From Cheiracanthium punctorium (taxonomy: Eukaryota > Arthropoda > Arachnida > Araneae > Cheiracanthiidae), in NCBI GenBank assembly GCA_038373885.1, contig JAWZYV010012536.1, forward strand, positions 124,001 to 188,000: a DNA stretch of 64,000 bases, given 5' to 3'. The translations under genes and the position numbers were made by a program. Within the stretch, counting starts at the first letter, position 1. Each line of letters begins with the position of its first letter. Shown piece by piece: positions 56,055 through 64,000 of this stretch. Below the pieces are notes generated by a model. The model was not told where the DNA came from. It did no database searches and was given only the letters and a program-made list of their open reading frames with translations.

Positions 56055-56589
56055 ATTGAACCAATTAGAAAAACTAAAAATGCTAGCATTATACTCAAAA
56101 TACAGTTAAATACTTATATAAGTTACTACTTATATAAGTTACTAGTTAATACTTATATATAGTTTAAAGAACAAATAAAGATACAGCCAATCTTGAGTAA
56201 TTCAAAGTTAAAAGGACACAAGAAAAATTTCGAAAAATATATATTTTCACAAAAAATTGATACATTAAAAAAAATTCTAGGAATCGACCATAAATTCGAA
56301 TTTTTCAAGTTTTATTTAGAGCAGTACGCATAGGGATGGATGCGAGAGGAGACAGAGATTCACACCTTTTTTTGCAAGATGAGACAAACATTTTTAACAT
56401 TACGATACGGGGATCTTGTTAGATGAGAAAAGCATTTTTAACATTATGATATAGGGATTTTAAGTGACGAGACAAATTTTTAGGCTGTTTTGCGAGAGGC
56501 CTATTTTTCGTCTAGCTTTCATCCCCTAATACGCACATTTCAGGGGTACAAAGGTTCCACCCTTCTTCGTAGGGGCGTAGTGAATGAGG
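56055..56589. other. Unassigned AT-rich DNA
   Basis: A short local duplication (ACTTATATAAGTTACTA repeated near 56,113-56,145). No gene. Confidence 0.5.
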
Positions 56590-57074
56590 CAGGGACGTGC
56601 TTAGGGTTTTAGCGGGCCCTGGGCAAAACATATTTAGCGGCCCGAGATAAAAAACAATTAAGGGCCTTTCACTTTTCTTTACTTAATAAAATAATTGTGG
56701 ATCTTGTCATGTCTCCCCCCCTCCACCAGCACAGATCGCTACTGCTACTGTAATTAAGTAAATTACATTAACTAATTAAGATTTTAATACAATAAGTATC
56801 CATAATGTAAAAGCTGCATCTAGCTACTTAACATGTTGTAAATTTGAAAAAAGATAAGCTATATAGGAAATTACATATTCTGCACATTTAAAGGCACTAA
56901 TTTTATCGAAATTTAAAAGCTTCAATCCCTCCTCCCCCGGCCCCATAAACGAAAAATTTGGGTTTTCGTCAACAAAATAACGTTAATGAAAGTTTGATCA
57001 CCTGATATCCACGAATTCAACACTTAGAGGCCCTGGGCGATGGCCAAGTTTGCCACCCCTTAAGCACGGCTCTG
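56590..57074. mobile_element. hAT-type MITE, 485 bp
   Basis: Ends CAGGGACGTGCTTAGGG and (right, reversed) CAGAGCCGTGCTTAAGGGG. The flanks GAATGAGG and GAAGGAGG are an 8-bp duplication with one mismatch. Subterminal GGCCCTGGGC occurs at both sides. Confidence 0.85.
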
Positions 57075-57710
57075 GAAGGAGGGTGGACTTTTCGTACCAC
57101 CCGAAACGTACATATTGTTTATTCGATTTTATTAAAGTGCCTTTATAATAATGTATTATTTGCGTTAAGCATTTAACTATTTATTTCCGCGTTTAACCTG
57201 TTCGCTCTCATTATTGAAAAGATGCACCGGGGAATACTATCCTTCTTTGTCATGTTGCTTCTCAGTATGGGATTTTAAATGCCCCTTCCCCTCCGACTGC
57301 GCTAGCTGAGTCGCTGGGCCTCAGCAAAGCATTCAAAACCATATGCTAAATTGAGTTTTCAGCGCCCCTTCTGTTTTCCTGAATGGAAAACAATGGTAAT
57401 TCGAAAATATTGTGCCCCTTGTATATGCTATGAACGGGGGCATATGCCCCTCTAGCCCCCACCCCCTTAAAACTTTTCACTATTCGAATATTCACTCTTT
57501 TGTTTGAATATATTTGATAAGTTTTATAAGCTACTTTCGTGCTAAATGGATAGTATGTAGTAAAATTCAAATTCCTCACAAACATAAAAAAAGGAACATT
57601 TTACACTTTCCACAGCATTTGAGAAAAACGAAGATCCCAACTTCACATCAAAAGCAAAACAATTTTAATATAAATATGTGTATGGTTATTACAAGCTGAA
57701 TAATTACAAG

Positions 57711-57746
<36 letters not shown>

Positions 57747-58456
57747 GCACACTAAAGAAATGTTTATGATACGCCGGCGCCCACAGAAGGGTTATAGGCG
57801 GCTTCAGTGAGATGTTATGAAAAGTTGGCGAGTTTAAAACGGAAATGGCGATTTTTGGGTTTATAAGTTTTGGCAACCCATTCAATTGAGAGCGCTTCCC
57901 ATACTCTTACGTTAAACAACGGCCAAATTTTATTTGTTATTTGATGAATTACGCATGAAGTACTTTTTTAGGATACAAAATTTTGCAGATTCCTCATTGT
58001 TATATATAGATTTCGAAAAAGTTAAATTGGTATTTTTAAACAGTTTCACAAAGCTAGTAAAATTTCAACATTTGGAACAGTTATTTATATAAAACAACGC
58101 TGTTTGAATGCTGAAATCTTTGTTAGCTCATAACTTTGATGGCCTTACCGTGATAACTTGGATACAATATACTTGGATATAATAATACCTTGGAGAACTA
58201 TGGATTAAAATAACAGGTAAATCTTTTAAGTTTTACTGTTTTTAAAGTACATACTCTCACAGCATATTTTAGTGTATAAAACTATTTTCCTCCTTAAATT
58301 TTGAGTCATGTAGTATACAGCAGGTAGATAAAGGAATTTCTTTTCAAAATAGGTAACAAAAAATCTTTTGATCTAAATAAAATGTTACCCTAATGTTATG
58401 TGTCACCATATAGCAACTTTATTTATTATTACTTCCTGTAAGATTATGATTTATAT
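57075..58456. other. Unassigned AT-rich DNA with (TA)n
   Basis: (TA)n at about 57,715-57,743. Short ORFs without domains. Confidence 0.5.
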
Positions 58457-58813
58457 ATTAATGAGTATGTCATTTTATCTCTCACGCCCGTTACTAAAAA
58501 TTGTCCCAAATATGTTTCCCAAAAATGCGACATAATTTTACATATATTTAAATACTATTAGTTCACAACAGCTTTAATCTATTGCTACAGTATTTCGTAA
58601 GCTGTAGAATATGCATCACATGTATTTTTCTATAAATAGGTTACGATCCTAAAAATTTCAACATTGGGTTAACAGGCGAAATACACGAAAGATGAGATAT
58701 AAAGTGACATAGTCAATTAATATCGTTTTAATATGGCAATAATGAAACTAAAATATTAGGGGGGTGGGGGGTTCATGGAGGGTCTCCCCCTGACGAGGCC
58801 CGAACAGCAGAGT

Positions 58814-58814
<1 letters not shown>
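58457..58814. mobile_element. GGCTGTTCGAGCC-family element
   Basis: Near-complete copy of the family at 12,121-12,520. Starts ATTAATGAGTATGTCATTTT and ends GTCTCCCCCTGACGAGGCCC then GAACAGCAGAG. Lies inside E2. Confidence 0.78.

Positions 58815-58852
<38 letters not shown>
58815..58852. repeat. (CT)n(TA)n microsatellite
   Basis: CT repeats merging into TA repeats at the edge of the preceding element. Confidence 0.9.
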
Positions 58853-58853
<1 letters not shown>

Positions 58854-59595
58854 AACCGTAAAATATTAAAACTCATTTATAAAATCTCTTTAATTATGAG
58901 ATATTGAAATTAAACTGTTTATAAATTATTTTATGTAGGTTTTGACATGTGTTATATCCTCTCTCATAAAAAAAAATATGTTTTGAAAATGAAAATTTGT
59001 AAGAAAATTGCAGTTTGTGAAAACTGTACACAATTCACTAATGTTGGGCGAACATAATTTGCAAATGATGTACTAATGGATTTTGCTGTTGTTTTTAATT
59101 TTTCATGTATCTAGTTTTTTATCTTAAAATGTTACCCTTAAGCAGTGTCTTTTTTTTTTTTTGGAATGGGTTGATGAATAAGCCCCCCTACCCCGGATCC
59201 GCCACTGGCTCGTATTTTAGTTATGGCAGCGTTACTGTAAATAGGCACTAATCCGGTACCGTGCCATTATATTGTAGTCACTGTTAAGGCACCAGGCCAG
59301 TGCCTTTATTTTTAATATTAGCCGGCACCCGGCCGTTTCATTTTGGGCATTATAAACTTAATGGGCCAGTGCCTTTATATAAACGGCCGGCATATGCAGT
59401 ATGCCAGTAGAGTGCCGCTGCCTTCCCGGGCTTCTGGCAAGGTACTTCTCGGGCGACCACTTTTGGTACGATTCGGTTACTTTTTGCAGTGCCGGGACGG
59501 CGCTGTACGTGATGGCAGAAAGGCACTCGCAAGGTAATCCGCCAGCAGGTGTGTGCTTGCTGGGAAGCTTGATTTAAGCTTATGTGCTGTCTGGG

Positions 59596-59818
59596 ACACG
59601 CGCATTAAACAAAATACTTTGAATTTTTATAATAAATTCAAATGAATTCAATTGAATTTTTATAATAAATTTTTGCGTCAAAGCCTTTTAATGTAATTAG
59701 ATTTCTAACTCATTTTTAAACTCATGACGTCAAAATGACATCATTCTCAGTTGCGATATCTAACATGAATTACTGAAAGAAGATGAAGAAGAAGAAGAAG
59801 AAGAAGAAAAAAAGGAAA
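59596..59818 (-). mobile_element. Helitron copy B, segment 3
   Basis: Resumes after E1 with ACACGCGCATTAAACAAAATAC and parallels the reverse complement of about 45,930-46,085 in copy C. It ends in an expanded GAA tract (59,776-59,815). Confidence 0.8.
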
Positions 59819-61080
59819 AAAATCTGTAACACTTTCAGATTTTAAATACACACTAAAGTGCTATATATTAAAAACGTATCATAGTTTGTGCGTCGTCTCT
59901 ATTTTTCTTCCTTATTCCATTAATTTGGAAAGTGTATCATTATTCATGACTGTGCCTTATTTTGCTTCCTTGTTTCATAAAACTCATCTTTGGAATCGAA
60001 ATCTATCTTAAAATTGCCTACTTAAACTATTTTACAACCGTTGCCAAGTGTATTCCAACTACTTCACCGTTTTAAATATTGTTTCGAATGTCCATCATAA
60101 TTCATGAGTGTGCCGTGTTTCTCTTTCTGGTTTGACTCCTACTTTAACGTCCCGACTGTCGCCAAGGTGGCGATCATTAAACATATGGAGCTACCACGAC
60201 GTTTTTTTGTATTTATGTGGCAACCCTAATTTAGAATTAAAATGGCGATTTGGAACAACATGCAAGTAAAGCATTCCGTTACATTTTTATTTATTTTGGG
60301 TTGCCAATTAATGTAGTTTTAATAATTAAGTGTCTTCAAATTCCTTAACTTGTGCGCTTATCGCTAGTTTGTTCCCTGTAGTTTTCATCCAGTTCTTTTG
60401 GGAGCGTTGAAACTTGTGCATAAGTCCTAGAGACCCATGACTGCAAAGCTCGGCAAAGTGCAGGATTTTTTAGGTTGGCGAGAGCGGGGCGTTAAAATAG
60501 GAATCAACTCTTGCTTGTACCGTAAAACGCATCTTTGGAATTGAAATCTATCTTAAAATCGCCTACTGAAACTATTTTACAATCATCTCCAGGCATATTC
60601 GAACTATATCCCGTAGACATTTTAAATACTGTTTGGAATAGGCATCATAATCCATGAGTGTAGCGTGTTTCCTAGCTTGTTCCATAAAACACTTCTTCGG
60701 AATAAAAATCTATATTGAAATCGCCTAACAAAACATTTTAACAATTTTCGCCTGGCATAGTCAAACTATACTTCACCTTTATAAATACCATTTGGAAAGT
60801 GCATCATACTCTATCAATGTACCGTATTTGTCTTCGTTGTTCTGTAAAACACTTCTTCGAAATTAAAATCTATTTTAAAATCACCTACTAAAACTATTTT
60901 ACATGTGTTTTCTCTCTCTCTAACCAGGTATTTTCTAGCTATACTCGAAATGTATTTATAAAGAAACCCAAACAATTCATTAAAAAAAAACACGTTTGAA
61001 AAGTGACTCGACGCTCTAATTGTAGAAAAAGTGTCTACACAAAAAACCTGGGAGAAATTAATATCACTATGGTGCTAAAA
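59819..61080. mobile_element. Repeat family K, 1.26-kb copy
   Basis: Homologous through its length to 27,778-29,050 (minus the MITE there). Both begin with the hairpin AAATCTG(A/T)AACACTTTCAGA and both end near GGTGCTAAA/GGGGCTAAA. Here it interrupts Helitron copy B; at 27.8 kb it forms the interior of a Helitron. Partial copies lie at 61,561-61,700, 61,970-62,055 (reversed) and 62,243-62,365. Coding content not recognised. Contains the empty site for the 28,296 MITE at 60,403-60,420. Confidence 0.7.
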
Positions 61081-61102
61081 CAAACAAACAAACAAACAAA
61101 AA

Positions 61103-61296
61103 AAAACACTTTATTTTATTTTCTACAGCATCTGATAATCAGGATGGAAGTTTATTATTTCGATCGTGGTATAATTTTTTGTCAAAACTTGTTAAGCTCA
61201 TTAAGCTTTTTAATGCATTTTTACACTCGCGACATCAAAATAACGTCAATCTCACTTGAATTATTTAAGGTAATAAATAAATAAATCTAACATGGT
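61103..61296 (-). mobile_element. Helitron copy B, segment 4
   Basis: Parallels the reverse complement of about 45,730-45,915 in copy C: TCTGATAATC.GGATGGAAGT, TTTTTTGTCAAAACTTGTTAA, AATAAATAAATAAATCTAAC. The TC start of the element is missing after this. Confidence 0.78.
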
Positions 61297-64000
61297 TAGT
61301 AGAGCCCCTGCTAATGTAAAAAAGACGCCTCCTTTTACGCTCTATGTATGTATAGTTTTTGAGTTCGAAATGACGCCCCTTCGAAGCCGGTGCCCAGATG
61401 CAATGCTTGTCGTGTCGGGCTGCCCCTGGTTACAAAATTAAGACGGTTAAATGATAAAAACCTACGAAAAGGTACAAATTATTTTCGTCCTATATTAATT
61501 CTGAAGAGCTTCTGGTTATATTGGCCTTTATCAAAAAACGGAAAGAAATAAAAAGTAACAAAATCTGAAACACTTTCAGATTTTAAATACGCACTAAAGT
61601 GCCATATATTAAAAGTGTATCATAACCCATGGGTCTTCCCTATTTTCTTTCTTTATTCCATTAGGTTGGAAAGTATATCATTATTCATGAGTTTGATTAA
61701 ACACAATTAAAATTGATATTTCTAACATCCTTTTTCTGGATGTAATACATTGGAAATAGATGGGAAAAAGCTGCGCAGAAAAATACACAATTCGAACTGA
61801 AGTAAAGTTCTAAAAATTTATTCAGGTGTATTCATAATCCAAGTATCAGACGATAAAATGGCGATATATTGCGCCAAGCGCTAGAATCATATATTCTCAA
61901 AATCGCGTATGAACCATTTTATTTTTCGCCAAATTAAAAAGTTGCACATGGAAACGGCACAGAAAAATAGGGACGACAGAAATTATGATACGTTTTTAAT
62001 ACATAGCACTTTAGTGTATATTTAATATTCGAAAGTGTGTCTCAGATTTTCTTCTCTCTCTCTATCTCTCTCTTTTTTCCCCACAGAATTTGTCACATAC
62101 AAGAAAATGCCTTAACAGAACATTCTCAGCTATTAAGTTTTAGCCACATTTTCTGAAAATGAGAAATCAAAAATTTCTTTTTTGACCACTTTACTATTAG
62201 AGGTATGCCAGGTATCCATACAAAAAAAAAAAAAATAAAATAAATAAATACGCACTAAAGTGCTATATATTAAAAGCGCATCATAATTTCTGCGTCGTCC
62301 CTATTTTTCTTCCTTATTCCATTAAATTGGAAAGTTTATCATTATTCATGAGTGTGCTGTATTTTTCTTCTACAAGATCGCGTAGACAAAAATCTAGGCT
62401 TGAGCGAAATAGCACCCCCGTGGTTGAAAAAAAAAAAAAAAAAAAAAGAAAGAAAGAAAGAAAAAATCAGTATCTATAACCAGTGGGGGAAAATTATGTT
62501 TGAATGCTTTTCAAGAAATGAACAAATCAAACGATTTTAAGTGAAAATTCACGCGAGGGTATCTACCTCTAGGGGGTTATGCCTTGCACGGTCGACTTTT
62601 AAAGGGTTTCTGACGTATTCAGGTTATATCTGGAGAAAACCGGCCAAAACTACAGACAGTTGCTGGGCGCAAAATTATGCTGTAATTGTGTATATATAAT
62701 ACACTTGCAGAAGGTGGGTGAAACAAGGCAAAACTTCCTAAAATTTGTTCAAAGTCTTACAGTTTAATTCGTGTTTGTTGGTTAGACTTCACGCGTCCCC
62801 CCCCCCAAAAAAAAAAAAAACGATTTCTTTATAGATCGCTTTAGAGAAGGTAAACAGCACTAAATAATAGTTGGACAAAATTTCGCAAAATTATGTCATT
62901 CCGATATCAAAGCCCATATAGGAAATATATATTATATATTTCTTTTAAGGGCTGAGCTTTGTATTAGGTTAGGTGAATTTTTTTTTAATCATTAAATTTT
63001 AGCGAGTTTGAGCGAGAACTTTCAAAACTGGATTAAACTAAATAATGGTTGGAGAAACTTATACATAAAATATATATTTAAATTCTCTTATGGGGGTGTC
63101 AACTTCATATATACAATTGAATCTCGATATCTCGACTTAGTTTATCCCGATTTTCCGACTACCTCGAAATTGTTTTACAGCCCCAAATTGGCGCAATGTA
63201 ATTTAACAGAATTTTTTTCTCACTGTCTCGAATATACAAATCTATCACTCTGCTTATCTCGATTTTTACAGTTACTTAGAAAGTTGCAAGTCGTGTGTAC
63301 TTGCCGGGAGACGTCTTTAATGCTTTGTATAAAAATAATAAGTATAACATGAAATCGAAACTAAAAAATGTAATTGTGAAAAATTATCTAGTAACCCAAT
63401 CCGATTGCTTCCATTTTTATTTCTTTATTTAAACTTTTCTTTTTGATATACGTTATCACTTGCTCAAGGATTATCCATATTACGGAAGTTTTGCAGTTTT
63501 ATAAGATGTATATATATATATATATATACATATACCTAATGGAAATTAATTAATAAAAGTTACTTCAGTCTTACTTAGAAACATCTGAAATATGTTTAAA
63601 TGTCCGTAAATTCGTTTCCCTAGTCATTCAGTGAAGTATTTCGTGTGTGCGGGAAAGTGGCGGTCCCCCTATATCGGCTGGTTTATTCCGAACCCAGGAA
63701 ATAGCGAACTAGCAAAGGGTCTTTTACACCCCCATTCTTCGCGGCGAAATAATACCTAAATCAACCAGGACAAGCTCGAAAATCTTATTTCTATAACTTA
63801 TATGCCATTGTTTATTTTGTGGAGTTGTTAAACATTTGAAATTATACCGTTTTGAATGTCGTATTATTTCTGGTTATAATATATACACTATTCTTCATCT
63901 GTCTATTTTGCCAATTTTCAACAGAATTCGATCGAGCGTTTAACGCGACCTCTAAATATTATTCGATTAAACTGAAAATTTGAATACATTATATTTATCA
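61297..64000. other. No gene recognised; K fragments and low complexity
   Basis: Holds three partial K copies (61,561-61,700; 61,970-62,055 reversed; 62,243-62,365), poly-A, poly-C/poly-A and (TA)n tracts. Near 63,112 it has CAATTGAATCTCGATATCTC, which looks like one end of a decayed pogo/Tigger element. A 114-codon frame (63,008-63,352) runs across that relic and shows no domain. Confidence 0.5.

Larger units (their letters stand above)
54558..59564. mobile_element. Element E2: CCCAGCAA TIRs, 5.0 kb
   Basis: Ends CCCAGCAAACACAC (left) and GTGTGCTTGCTGGG (right) are inverted, with AA on both sides. Subterminal regions (54,575-54,835 and 59,220-59,560) are unusually GC-rich and repeat GGGCCAGT, GTGCC, TGCC(A/G)G and GCCGG motifs. 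The interior is a patchwork of other MITEs and AT-rich DNA with no transposase. Termini resemble those of E1, so the two likely share a superfamily. Confidence 0.7.
47844..59595. mobile_element. Element E1: CCCAGACAGCAC TIRs, 11.75 kb with inserts
   Basis: The left end CCCAGACAGCACA and right end TGTGCTGTCTGGG are inverted. AC flanks both sides (47,842-47,843; 59,596-59,597), and joining the flanks gives GGGTAACACGCG. Copy C has GGGTAGCACGCG there, so a 2-bp target duplication is supported. Removing the Gypsy element and E2 leaves about 1.86 kb. Subterminal regions at both sides are full of AAGCTTGAATT/CAAGCTTG motifs, as in elements whose transposase binds subterminal repeats. No transposase seen. 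Superfamily unassigned: CACTA/EnSpm-like features, but a CCC start. Confidence 0.75.

Noticed and set aside
63008..63352. 114-codon plus-strand ORF
   Set aside because: It overlaps what looks like the end of a pogo/Tigger relic; composition is AT-rich with no motif.

Overview
Eukaryotic, AT-rich, intron-bearing DNA built almost entirely of transposable elements. There is no operon, no bacterial gene and no dense coding. The mix of families points to an arthropod, most plausibly an arachnid such as a spider: mariner and other Tc1-type elements, several Helitron lineages, Ty3/Gypsy elements with the spider-type zinc knuckle lacking His, a Penelope GIY-YIG relic, tRNA-derived SINEs, and a cysteine-rich secreted-peptide exon of colipase/prokineticin (MIT-astakine) type. 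The organism call is inference.

Layout. 1-17 kb holds small non-autonomous DNA elements (two adjacent TA-flanked MITEs, foldback TTAA-flanked MITEs, an 800-bp hAT-type element), a SINE with a perfect 14-bp target duplication, a 5'-truncated Gypsy element (4.06-4.97 kb), a degenerate tandem array (8.1-9.1 kb) and a Penelope remnant (15.1-15.3 kb). 17.4-25 kb holds the only candidate host gene: on the minus strand a signal-peptide first exon with a GTAAGT donor (24.4-24.5 kb) and, 6.7 kb downstream, a cysteine-rich exon with a clean acceptor (17.5-17.65 kb). A dead mariner carrying a foldback MITE and a degenerate repeat array lie between them. Exon 1 also sits in a roughly 210-bp-arm inverted duplication, so a second, broken copy faces the other way.

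27-37 kb is a decayed autonomous Helitron (Rep plus Pif1-like helicase, minus strand). It is broken by a Helitron inside a Helitron (27.1-30.1 kb), a solo LTR (30.57-31.24 kb) and a mariner-like element (34.2-35.6 kb). 37-61.3 kb is one exploded minus-strand Helitron (here called B). At one A|T target site it took an 8.8-kb head-to-tail array of Helitrons (38,460-47,255). Further along it took a large TIR element (E1, 47,844-59,595) with CCCAG termini. E1 hosts a complete, apparently very young Ty3/Gypsy retrotransposon (49,274-54,155; identical 232-bp LTRs and an intact 1,444-codon gag-pol) and a second CCCAG-TIR element (E2, 54,558-59,564), which itself carries smaller MITEs. Paralogous copies inside the window give empty sites for several of these insertions, so much of the order of events can be read directly.

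61.3-64 kb is unassigned AT-rich sequence with fragments of the same repeats. All similarity statements are by eye; no search or alignment program was run.
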